DNA of 5,511 nt from an uncultured Muribaculaceae bacterium (GTDB lineage Bacteria; Bacteroidota; Bacteroidia; Bacteroidales; Muribaculaceae). Each line of letters opens with the position of its first letter. The stretch's first letter is position 1. Under the pieces are notes generated by a model. That model was not told where the DNA came from and made no database searches. It worked only from the letters and a program-made list of their open reading frames with translations. The DNA is taken from assembly GCA_934555895.1 (NCBI GenBank), contig CAKTFH010000049.1:1-5511 (forward strand). The letters run 5' to 3'. Shown piece after piece: positions 1 through 5,511 of the stretch. A program made the translations under genes and the position numbers.

Positions 1-121
1 ATCCATATTTAAAATTTAATGGCAAAGTTAGAGTCTATATCGACAGGTTTCAATACGCTATCGTGGACGGTTGTACGGCCAAACTCTTCTGGGGTCAAAA
101 ACAAATTATTTTCAGGGGTCA
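1..121. mobile_element. End of an insertion sequence, possibly IS21-like
   Basis: Two near-identical 12-mers (88-99 and 112-123, TC[T/A]GGGGTCAAA) lie 24 bp apart. Read on the minus strand, the outer one makes a terminus beginning TGACCCC at position 121. Multiple short terminal repeats and TG...CA tips are known for the IS21 family. This end falls exactly where the recombinase gene to its right stops resembling its family. On the minus strand an ATG at 6-4, 115 bp from the terminus and preceded in frame by a stop, could begin the transposase gene, but only two codons are in the window. Short open frames exist across 1-118 on both strands; I recognise neither. The boundary at 121 and the family assignment are inference. 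It could be another element with repeated ends. Confidence 0.4.
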
Positions 122-123
122 AA
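88..123. repeat. Pair of terminal direct repeats, TCWGGGGTCAAA
   Basis: The 12-mers at 88-99 and 112-123 differ at one base (T versus A at the third position) and are separated by an AT-rich 12-bp spacer. Repeated transposase-binding sites at an element tip look like this, and this pair is the main evidence for the IS boundary. Confidence 0.6.
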
Positions 124-325
124 TAAACCTTGGCCGCAGGGGGCATTCAGGCTTGGGTTTTCCATCAATCACCCGGCAATGTTCGGAATCCCACACGCAT
201 GGCTTCAACGAAAGACCGAGCGACACATAACGAACCTGCCGATGGTGCGACAGCGAAATTTTTAGAAGCGCAGTCCCGTCCGATTTCAGACGGCGACCAT
301 CGAGATAGAGTTTTAAATTTGCCAT
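119..325 (-). pseudogene. Truncated tyrosine recombinase/integrase, N-terminal arm-binding domain only
   Basis: The 68-residue product starts MANLKLYLDGRRLKSDGT and continues with a VRYVSLGLSLKPCVWD stretch. This matches the N-terminal arm-type DNA-binding domain of Bacteroidetes tyrosine recombinases, which typically read 'LYLDxRRxKxDGTxPLKIRV...YISTGIxLxPxxWD'. Full proteins of this family are roughly 400 residues, with a SAM-like core-binding domain and a catalytic domain carrying R-H-R-Y. Both are missing here. The frame ends at TGA (121-119), and those three bases look like the tip of the adjoining insertion sequence. An upstream in-frame ATG at 400 would add 25 residues, but the family start matches ATG 325. 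The gene reads away from the tRNA-Phe 3' end, 184 bp away, as integrases of tRNA-targeting islands often do. Inferred to be inactive. Confidence 0.7.
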
Positions 326-363
326 TGCCAAAAGACCCGACACGCAATGTACAAACTTTTGTG

Positions 364-412
364 CAAACATGGCGAAACCGAGGGAAACGCGATGAAACAC
401 TTTGAAACACTT
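364..412. repeat. Helically phased AAAC repeats with a tandem 10-mer
   Basis: AAAC begins at 365, 375, 385, 395 and 405, an exact 10-bp period. Four of the five copies are GAAAC (374, 384, 394, 404) and the first is CAAAC. The last two units form a perfect tandem repeat of TGAAACACTT (393-402 and 403-412). A small palindrome ACAC-TTTT-GTGT (407-418) and a run of eight T (421-428) follow. The array lies 40-85 bp upstream of the truncated recombinase start. Possible roles are recombinase arm-type sites, regulator binding sites or intrinsic bending by phased A-tracts. The pattern is directly visible; the role is inference. Confidence 0.65.
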
Positions 413-459
413 TTGTGTCGTTTTTTTTGACGAGAAGCGGCCAACTCAAGACCGAGGCC

Positions 460-503
460 AAAAGAAAGACCTGCAAATCTATTACGTTGATTTGCAAGTC
501 TTT
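460..503 (-). terminator. Intrinsic terminator after tRNA-Phe
   Basis: The arms 465-479 and 489-503 are inverted repeats of 15 bp with a single mismatch (C471 against A497) around a 9-nt loop. On the minus strand the stem begins 7 nt beyond the tRNA 3' end and is followed by a T-rich tail (TTTCTTTT). It would end the tRNA transcript. Because the arms also end in T on the plus strand it could work weakly in both directions. Whether it is native to the tRNA locus or came with the integrated element cannot be told here. Confidence 0.7.
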
Positions 504-509
504 CGGAGG

Positions 510-582
510 TGGTGCCAACGGGAATCGAACCAGTGACACAAGGATTTTCAGTCCTTTGCTCTACCAACTGAGCTATGGCACC
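510..582 (-). tRNA. tRNA-Phe (anticodon GAA)
   Basis: The 73-nt minus-strand transcript folds as a cloverleaf. The acceptor stem GGTGCCA pairs with TGGCACC. A D-arm (GCTC...GAGC) follows, then the anticodon stem AAGGA/TCCTT with loop CTGAAAA (anticodon GAA), a 5-nt variable loop, and a TTCGATT T-loop. The discriminator base is A at 510. CCA is not encoded, since the next bases read CCT. One oddity is that T-stem pair 51-63 is U·C (positions 532 and 520), a mismatch in the middle of an otherwise paired stem. The gene has its own promoter and a terminator immediately downstream, so it is probably monocistronic. A truncated recombinase just beyond its 3' end marks it as a likely integration site. 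Confidence 0.97.
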
Positions 583-656
583 ATCATCGACATCGGGAAG
601 GATGTCTGCCGGCGGTGAAAGCCGATTTTAATCATCGCTTTTCCTTTTCAGCGATG

Positions 657-687
657 CAAAGGTACGCACTAATTTTGGATTGTGCAA
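657..687 (-). promoter_or_regulatory. Bacteroidota-type promoter for tRNA-Phe
   Basis: On the minus strand, TACCTTTG (664-657) is a perfect match to the Bacteroidota -7 consensus TAnnTTTG. A TTGC element (687-684) lies 19 bp upstream at the -33 position. Transcription would start near 650, giving a leader of about 68 nt before the tRNA. The leader opens with a short hairpin (633-639 with 650-656, 7 bp). RNase P would remove this leader. Confidence 0.75.
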
Positions 688-817
688 GTCTTCGTGAAAA
701 AATATTCCGATAAATTTAACAGAGATTGTGTTGCCGGATGTGTTACCTTGCAGGTATACAGCTGAATATGCTTAATGATGTTTGCCGACGGATATCCGGA
801 TATAAGATTATATGCAA

Positions 818-855
818 TGCCCCGCAAGTCGTGTTCCTTCTTGACTTGCGGGGCA
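818..855 (-). terminator. Hairpin terminator downstream of the M48 peptidase gene
   Basis: A perfect 13-bp inverted repeat (818-830 with 843-855), GC-rich at its base (TGCCCCGCAAGTC), encloses a 12-nt loop. It starts 36 bp past the peptidase stop codon. The U-tract on the minus strand is weak (ATTGCATATAAT), so termination may be inefficient, or the stem may mainly protect the mRNA 3' end. Confidence 0.6.
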
Positions 856-890
856 CCATATGTTTTAGCCTATTGTTTCCTTATGTCGTG

Positions 891-1685
891 TTATTCGGTT
901 GCAGGACGGGTGTAATTGTCTTTTTCGCAGCGCTTTGTCATTTTCTCGATGCGGGCTTTGGTTTCAGGATGCGACGAAAACATCTTCTGCATATAGGAGC
1001 TTTGGGCCTGCTCGCCTTCTAGTGACTGGAGTTTTTCAAAAGCCATCACCATGCCCCATGGATTTTTGCCTTTGGATACAAGGAAGTCGTAGCCGCAGTC
1101 ATCGGCTTCGTTCTCCTGCTTTTGCGAGTATTTGGCGTTGATGAGCGACTGTGTGAGACCTCCAAGTTGCGATTCGGTCAATGCGGCGGCTTTGCCTCCG
1201 GTTGATGCAACGCCGTCTTTCAGCGCGTCGGTAAGAAGCTGGGTGCGGAATGCATTCTTGGAGTGATGCTTGAGCACATGGCCAATCTCATGACCTATCA
1301 CGCCAAGGAGCTCGTCATCGTTCATGAGGTCCATCAGTGCGGCAAACACTCGCACACTGCCGTCAGGGCAAGCGAATGCGTTTACATCCACCACATTGTA
1401 TACCTTGAAATTCAGAGGAATGCCGTCTGCATCGGTTATACCGTCGGTGAGTTTGCGCAAGCGCATGGTATAGGGGTTGTCTTCAGGAAGAACTGGATTG
1501 TTTTTGTCCATCCAGTCGACTGACTCTTTGACATACGAGGCCATCTGCTCGTCGGTGAGAGTTACAGCTTTCACTGCCTTTGCTGCGCCGCTTACGGCTT
1601 TCTTAAGGTTGAACTGTGCCGATACCGAGAGAGATACGGCGATAAATGCGGCTAATGTCAGAATTTTTGCAATTGATTTTTTCAT
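891..1685 (-). CDS. M48-family zinc metallopeptidase, exported
   Basis: The 264-residue protein begins with a signal peptide (K2-K3, hydrophobic 8-22, likely cleavage after A23 in SVSA-Q), so it should act in the periplasm or at the outer membrane. The zinc-binding motif HEIGH is at 132-136. The third ligand is probably E191 in the family segment SQKQENEADDCG (187-198). An NAFACPDGSVRVF stretch (102-114) and a late SHPETKARIEKM motif (238-249) are typical of the stand-alone M48 peptidases related to BepA and YcaL, which are linked to envelope protein quality control. That role here is inferred from the family. No C-terminal TPR region is present. The start is well supported because the signal peptide begins at ATG 1685. 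The gene lies 6 bp after the membrane-protein gene and is probably co-transcribed with it. Confidence 0.9.
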   Translation of the reverse strand: MKKSIAKILTLAAFIAVSLSVSAQFNLKKAVSGAAKAVKAVTLTDEQMASYVKESVDWMDKNNPVLPEDNPYTMRLRKLTDGITDADGIPLNFKVYNVVDVNAFACPDGSVRVFAALMDLMNDDELLGVIGHEIGHVLKHHSKNAFRTQLLTDALKDGVASTGGKAAALTESQLGGLTQSLINAKYSQKQENEADDCGYDFLVSKGKNPWGMVMAFEKLQSLEGEQAQSSYMQKMFSSHPETKARIEKMTKRCEKDNYTRPATE

Positions 1686-1691
1686 TTGTTC

Positions 1692-2255
1692 TTATTGATT
1701 GAGTATACTTTTTCTAAGCACCACAGGTGCGCCGAGCATCCCGGGCGCCACTTTCACCTGCAGGCATTCTCCTGGCCGATGTGCTCCTGCCTGACGCGCG
1801 GTTAATGATATCTTAACTATATATCCGCTCTCTTCCAACCTCATATCAGCATAATATGTGCGGTAAGTCTCGCCTGATGCCACATAGCGGCGTCCGACGC
1901 GGTGGGTGCGTTGACGGTCGGTATAATATTTTCGTTCAAGAGTGGCAGCGGCAGCTGTTGCTTTGCTTCCGTCGGCTCCGGCGTAGTTCACGGCATAGTA
2001 TACGCCGACCAGTGTCGGTGCTGTGGCGGTCAGCCACAACGCAAAGCGCAGAAGCCGCGACTGGCAGGAGATGCATCGCAGGTCTTTACCCGAAAGCGCT
2101 ATGGCAATGGGAACGGCTATGGCCAAAGCGCCTGAAACGACGATCCAGATACTGACAAGAGTGAGACTATGCAGCGCCATACCTGTGCCTGCTCCAGCCA
2201 GAGCAATGAATATTATCAGGATTCTGATGATATTTCCTGTCAGACTTGCTTTCAT
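1692..2255 (-). CDS. Hypothetical three-helix membrane protein
   Basis: I do not recognise this protein. From ATG 2255 it has 187 residues. There are three hydrophobic segments at about 8-29, 31-55 and 68-91, then a soluble C-terminal part (about 95-187) rich in Arg and Tyr with a probable beta-strand pattern (SGYIVKISLTARQ). A CxxC pair (61-64, CISC) sits between helices 2 and 3, beside basic residues. Other possible starts are ATG 2276 (194 residues) and TTG 2294, but TTG 2294 lies within the -7 promoter box and is unlikely. MKASLTGN followed by a helix makes 2255 the better start. The stop is 6 bp before the M48 peptidase start, so the two probably form one transcript. A link to envelope maintenance is only a guess from that neighbour. 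Confidence 0.75.
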   Translation of the reverse strand: MKASLTGNIIRILIIFIALAGAGTGMALHSLTLVSIWIVVSGALAIAVPIAIALSGKDLRCISCQSRLLRFALWLTATAPTLVGVYYAVNYAGADGSKATAAAATLERKYYTDRQRTHRVGRRYVASGETYRTYYADMRLEESGYIVKISLTARQAGAHRPGECLQVKVAPGMLGAPVVLRKSILNQ

Positions 2256-2291
2256 ATCGTTGCAGTGCGATACCATTGTGCGATTGTGCCG

Positions 2292-2299
2292 CAAAAGTA
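2292..2299 (-). promoter_or_regulatory. Putative -7 box for the membrane protein-M48 peptidase pair
   Basis: TACTTTTG on the minus strand matches TAnnTTTG and lies 12 bp past the cydB stop codon. I find no TTTG at the expected -33 distance, which falls inside the 3' end of cydB. If used, transcription would start near 2285, leaving a leader of about 30 nt to ATG 2255. No hairpin terminator separates cydB from this site, so read-through from cydB is also possible. Confidence 0.5.
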
Positions 2300-2310
2300 C
2301 GAAAAAAGAA

Positions 2311-3450
2311 TCAATATATGTGGTCTTCGTCGTTAAGCTCTTTGGCTGTGATGGCTGGTGAAGTCATTTTATGCCATACATATGCTATGTAGCCGATCAC
2401 AACTGGAAGAAGCACGGTTACCCATGTCATGGTCGTGAGAGTGAATTCACTCGACGAAGCGTTGGTGATGAAGAGCGAACTTTGCGGGTGAGTGGTGGAG
2501 GGAAGAAAGGCGGTGTTGTTGTATCCGCCGATACACAGCAGCCCGGTGACTGCGATCACTGTGCCTGCTCCCGCATACCAGAAGCCGCTTTTGAAACCTT
2601 TGTCGAAAGCTCCGCGTATCATGCCGTAAAGCACCATAATCACACCTATAAGAAATGCGGCTCCGACCCACCACAGGTCGAAGAGGTTGAAGAAATACTT
2701 GTTGGGAACGGCCACTATCTGTCCGTCGGGCATCATGCTGTAGCCAGGAGCCATGAACAGCGCGAAGAGGAAGCTCAGGAAAAGGAGCACAAACATTGTG
2801 CCGTTGATGAGCACTCGCATGCGGAGTCGATGATCGAACTCTGCTTCACGGGGAGCCTTTACATTAGCGATGAAGAAAAGCGATGCTTCGGTGCGCGCCA
2901 GGAAATAGACAGAGAATCCGAGCAGTAGGGTGGGAATGGAGAAAATCTGGTTGAAGCCGTGCGCTACGTTCCAAGTGGAGATCACCGGGGCGGACTGATT
3001 GAGGATGCCGGCGCGGGTCACTTCGAAATCAGCTCCGAAAAACTGCATGCCCACGGCCACCCCCAGCAGCACGCAACCCACCAGACCGTTGAACCACAGA
3101 AATGCATCGTAGGTGGCTGTGCCGAACACATTGCCAGGTTTCATTCGGAACTCATAGCTCACCGCCTGAAGTATGAAACTCAGCAATATAAGCATCCACA
3201 GCCAGTAAGCGCCGGAAAAACTTACGGCGTAGTAAAGCGGGAAAGAGGCGAAGAAGGCGCCTCCGAAAGTTACAAGGGTTGTGAACGTAAGCTCCCATTT
3301 GCGTCCGAGTACATTCACTATAAGCGATTTGCGAGACATGTCGCTTTCGCTCCATATCATAGTCTGGCCCCCTTGCACAAAGAGCAGAAACACGAGGATT
3401 CCTCCCAGAAGAGCAATTATGAACCACCAGTAAATCTGTAATGCTTCCAT
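2311..3450 (-). CDS. cydB: Cytochrome bd quinol oxidase subunit II
   Basis: The 379-residue protein is the haem-free partner of CydA in the inner-membrane bd oxidase, which oxidises quinol and reduces oxygen to water. It is almost entirely hydrophobic helices: about 8-25, 55-78, 82-98, 118-138, 165-185, 212-234, 259-279, 288-307 and 340-359. Family signatures include the SYEFR segment after helix 3 (98-102), NVFG (107-110), and the C-terminal block GYNNTAFLP (309-317) with TNASSSEFTL (329-338) before the last helix. Length and start (MEALQIYWW at ATG 3450) fit the family. It follows cydA by 68 bp with no hairpin terminator between them, so it should share the cyd transcript. The gene is intact. 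If the upstream cydA is truly broken, CydB would have no partner from this locus. Confidence 0.96.
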   Translation of the reverse strand: MEALQIYWWFIIALLGGILVFLLFVQGGQTMIWSESDMSRKSLIVNVLGRKWELTFTTLVTFGGAFFASFPLYYAVSFSGAYWLWMLILLSFILQAVSYEFRMKPGNVFGTATYDAFLWFNGLVGCVLLGVAVGMQFFGADFEVTRAGILNQSAPVISTWNVAHGFNQIFSIPTLLLGFSVYFLARTEASLFFIANVKAPREAEFDHRLRMRVLINGTMFVLLFLSFLFALFMAPGYSMMPDGQIVAVPNKYFFNLFDLWWVGAAFLIGVIMVLYGMIRGAFDKGFKSGFWYAGAGTVIAVTGLLCIGGYNNTAFLPSTTHPQSSLFITNASSSEFTLTTMTWVTVLLPVVIGYIAYVWHKMTSPAITAKELNDEDHIY

Positions 3451-3518
3451 AGGTGTTGTTTTGTAGCTATATATTTGTCAGCAAGCTGACTGTATTAAAA
3501 ATATCGGATGTATCGAAA

Positions 3519-5099
3519 TTATTTTCCGGTTTTCTCGGGGCCATAAAGTATGTCGCGCCTGGTAGCCTTGGCTATTTCGCGGCACATGATGCTGATGTCG
3601 GCGGCGAGCAAGCAAGTGAAAAGCACTACGAAAATCCAGAATGTGAGTTGCACCGAACCTGAGGATATTGCCGAGATAGCGGCACGGCAGGGGAGCAGTC
3701 CCTCGATGGTCCAGGGTTGCCGCCCTACTTCGGCCGTTACCCATCCGGCTTCGCTCACCAGCCATACTATAGGTATGGATATGAGGCCGAATAATATGGC
3801 CCACTTATTGCTTAGTGCTTCAGGTTTGCGGTAGCTCAGCATGAGCATTACCACGAACAGAAGTAGCAGATATCCTCCGCCTATCACCATCACGCGGAAC
3901 ATATAGAAGGTGAGCGCTACCGGGGGAACAGCCTCGGCAGGCGAGTCCAGATATCCGTAGCCAAAATAGGGGAAGTCGGCCATGAATGCTTTTTCAGCCT
4001 CGGCCATAGCAGGCTTGTCGCCTTTGGCTTTTGCTTCGTCGTAGAGACGCAGAGCCTCATGGCTCGCCTTGCCTCTAGCTATGCGCTCGGCATAGCTGAC
4101 GGTGTCGATTGGTTTGCCGCTGTTGTCGTAGCTCACACCATCGATAATGTCGTTGATGCCCGGCACAAAGCTTAGCGGGTCATGGTTGGCCAGCAGCGCA
4201 AGGCCATTGGGGATGGCTATCTCGGCCAGCAGTGCCGGCTCGTCGTTGTCAAGGGTCTTTCGGGGGTTAACGATGCCGAAAGCCACGAGGCTCTGTCCGT
4301 GGTGACCGTCGTAGAGCCCTTCCATGGCAGCCAGTTTCATGGGCTGTTTCTGAGCCACCTGCACTGCAGAGCCGTCGCCTGTCCACATGGTCAGCACTAT
4401 GCCTGCGAGGCCTACCCATGAAGCTATCCTGATCGATTCGCGGGCCACCTCTGTGTTGCTCTTCTTGAGAAGGAACCAGCATGAGACGCCTATCACGAAA
4501 ACGGCTCCGAGCACCCAGCCGGAAAGTACGGTGTGGAAAAATTTGTTGATTGCCACGGGCGAAAGCGCCACATCGGCAAACGATGTCATTACATTGCGCA
4601 TCTGTCCGGGGTCGAATGTCATGCCTGTGGGATACTACATCCATGCGTTGGCCACGAGAATCCAGTAGGCCGAGAGGCATATGCCTATGGCTGTGAGCCA
4701 TGTGGCTGCGAGATGGAAGCCGCGGCTCACGCGGTTCCAGCCGAAGAACATCACGGCGATGAAAGTGCTCTCCAGGAAGAACGCAGCAATGCCTTCGATG
4801 GCAAGCGGAGCTCCGAATATGTCGCCTACAAACCACGAATAGTTGCTCCAGTTTGTGCCGAATTCAAATTCGAGGATGATGCCGGTGGCCACTCCGCATG
4901 CGAAGTTGATGCCGAAAAGAAGCATCCAGAATTTCACCATTCGTCGCCATCGGTCGTTGCGGGTTCGGTAATAGATGGTCTCCATGATGCCAACGATGAG
5001 CGAGAGACCGATACTGAGTGGCACGAAAAGCCAGTGGATAATGGCTGTCAGGGCAAATTGTGCCCTTGACCAGTCTACGGTGCGAAGTAATTCGTCCAT
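3519..5099 (-). pseudogene. cydA: Cytochrome bd quinol oxidase subunit I, interrupted by one in-frame TAG
   Basis: The full frame has 526 codons, a normal CydA length. CydA carries haems b558, b595 and d and oxidises quinol at the periplasmic Q-loop. Visible are H22 (b595 ligand position, in ALTAIIHW), E102 and E110 ([12 protein letters not shown]), H189 (INKFFH) and M404 (MFRVM), the b558 ligands, GRQPW (459-463), and Q-loop K255 and E260 (QPMKLAAMEG). About nine membrane helices are present, with the long loop at 240-395. Codon 155 (4637-4635) is TAG in the motif NAWM-stop-YP, where relatives have glutamine (WMQ). Without read-through the products would be a 154-residue N-terminal fragment (5099-4635) and possibly a 367-residue fragment from ATG 4622, neither a plausible oxidase. 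No frameshift or other stop is seen. [18 protein letters not shown] fits the family start. It follows the DUF4492 gene by 86 bp. Confidence 0.9.
4635..4637 (-). other. In-frame amber codon at a conserved Gln position of cydA
   Basis: CTA on the plus strand is TAG in the cydA frame. A single change (plus-strand A to G at 4637, restoring CAG) gives WMQYP, the conserved CydA sequence. The frame is identical on both sides of it. Confidence 0.9.
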
Positions 5100-5185
5100 G
5101 AGATATGTAGTTGTTTGGGGGTTGCAATTTACTTGGTGAGAAGAGGAGATATGTCAGGCATCGTCAGTGGAAGATGGGGCCGGAG

Positions 5186-5404
5186 TCAGCGGTCAATGAG
5201 TGTGGTGCGCACGGCCTGTGCTCGCGATGTGTCGTCGGCATAATCGCGTTCAAGAATGTCGGGAAAGAAAAACACCTTGAGCACCAGGAAGATAATGGCG
5301 AGTTTGATGAGTATCAGGGCCCAAAGACGCTTTCCAACGGTCATCTGGCGGAAACCGTCGGCATACATGCTCCATGCTTGACTGATAAATGTATTGAGGC
5401 TCAT
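5186..5404 (-). CDS. DUF4492 small membrane protein, first gene of the cyd locus
   Basis: The 72-residue protein has an amphipathic start with the motif YADGFRQMTVGKRLW (14-28). One strongly hydrophobic helix (about 28-47) ends in VFFFP (44-48), and a charged tail of about 24 residues follows. This pattern and length match the DUF4492 family, which I know mainly from Bacteroidota directly upstream of cydA. It sits first in the locus with cydA and cydB behind it on the same strand. Small single-helix subunits such as CydX stabilise the haem sites of other bd oxidases, so a similar accessory role is a reasonable inference. No function is shown by the sequence itself. The start at ATG 5404 fits the family, and a putative promoter lies about 50 bp upstream. 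Confidence 0.88.
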   Translation of the reverse strand: MSLNTFISQAWSMYADGFRQMTVGKRLWALILIKLAIIFLVLKVFFFPDILERDYADDTSRAQAVRTTLIDR

Positions 5405-5456
5405 TACACTATGTTTTGTTCCTCGTTTCTGCGAGGCACGGCTCTTTCATTTAAGA

Positions 5457-5464
5457 CAAAAATA
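5457..5464 (-). promoter_or_regulatory. Putative -7 box of the DUF4492-cydA-cydB operon
   Basis: TATTTTTG on the minus strand fits TAnnTTTG. No clear -33 TTTG is found 19-21 bp upstream, which suggests a regulated or weak promoter. Transcription would start near 5450, giving a leader of about 45 nt. A small hairpin in that leader (5421-5425 with 5432-5436, CCTCG/CGAGG, 6-nt loop) precedes the DUF4492 start. Confidence 0.45.
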
Positions 5465-5480
5465 GAGACATAGCACCCCT

Positions 5481-5511
5481 TACCCGGTTCGATGCGAATC
5501 GGGTATTTTTT
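5481..5511 (+). terminator. Intrinsic terminator, plus orientation
   Basis: The arms 5481-5491 and 5495-5505 form an 11-bp stem (one G·U pair, otherwise Watson-Crick) with a 3-nt loop. Six T follow (5506-5511) to the window edge. It has textbook form in the plus direction. On the minus strand there is no T-tract after the stem. No plus-strand gene is recognised to its left. It lies just upstream of the putative cyd promoter. Confidence 0.7.

Larger units (their letters stand above)
583..890. other. Intergenic region between tRNA-Phe and the M48 peptidase gene
   Basis: I see no gene in these 308 bases. They hold the tRNA leader and promoter (583-687), an AT-rich stretch with no recognised signal, a perfect 12-bp palindrome ATATCCGGATAT (792-803), and the terminator hairpin of the peptidase gene (818-855). 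The short plus-strand frames here run into the peptidase gene antisense and resemble nothing known. Confidence 0.6.

Noticed and set aside
3..226. Open plus-strand frame entering from the left edge (contains KVRVYIDRFQYAIVDG)
   Set aside because: It looks somewhat protein-like across 3-118 but resembles no transposase or IstB C-terminus I know. It also runs on antisense through the recombinase fragment. The minus strand is open over part of the same stretch, so I did not call a gene.
340..346. TACATTG as a possible -7 box for the truncated recombinase
   Set aside because: It lacks one T of TAnnTTTG, and no TTTG lies 19-21 bp upstream. It is too weak to call.
494..830. GCAAGTC occurring at 494-500, 684-690 and 824-830, with TGCAAGTCTT shared at 493-502 and 683-692
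   Set aside because: Two copies are terminator stem arms and one overlaps the tRNA promoter. The match is short and no spacing pattern links them, so chance is the simplest explanation.
726..1022. 98-codon plus-strand frame opposite the end of the M48 gene
   Set aside because: It is hydrophobic only because it is antisense to the peptidase gene and a hairpin, and it has no homology I recognise.
2292..2294. TTG start giving a 200-residue membrane protein
   Set aside because: The codon lies inside the TACTTTTG promoter box, and ATG codons at 2276 and 2255 are available.
2371..3441. Long plus-strand frames opposite cydB (185 and 160 codons)
   Set aside because: They are shadows of a well-supported cydB, with His- and Glu-rich compositions typical of antisense to membrane helices.

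Overview
This window looks like a piece of a Bacteroidota chromosome, most likely order Bacteroidales (a Muribaculaceae-type gut organism is a guess). The evidence is the DUF4492-cydA-cydB order, a Bacteroidetes-type recombinase N-terminus, no obvious Shine-Dalgarno sites, and promoter boxes fitting the Bacteroidota consensus TAnnTTTG at 657-664, 2292-2299 and 5457-5464. All recognisable genes are on the minus strand.

Left edge (1-509): a mobile-element junction. Positions 1-121 look like the end of an insertion sequence, possibly IS21-like, with repeated GGGGTCA termini. It cuts a Bacteroidetes tyrosine recombinase after 68 codons (pseudogene, 119-325). Upstream of that recombinase, AAAC recurs five times at exactly 10-bp steps (364-412). 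Next come a strong hairpin terminator (465-503) and a tRNA-Phe gene (510-582). A recombinase gene reading away from a tRNA 3' end is the usual layout of an integrated element, so accessory DNA probably lies to the left and core chromosome to the right. The tRNA has one mispaired T-stem position in its 3' half, which would fit element-derived reconstitution.

Middle (583-2300): the tRNA-Phe promoter and a terminator hairpin fill the 308-base gap at 583-890. A two-gene unit follows: an unrecognised three-helix membrane protein, then 6 bp later a secreted M48-family zinc metallopeptidase.

Right (2311-5511): a cytochrome bd quinol oxidase locus ordered DUF4492 small membrane protein, cydA, cydB. 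These would form the inner-membrane terminal oxidase used at low oxygen. The most striking feature is a single in-frame TAG in cydA at codon 155, exactly where the family's conserved WMQ motif has glutamine. The rest of cydA reads through to a normal end with its haem ligands in place. It is either a fresh nonsense mutation, an assembly or sequencing error, or a suppressed or recoded amber. A plus-oriented intrinsic terminator with no plus-strand gene before it closes the window.
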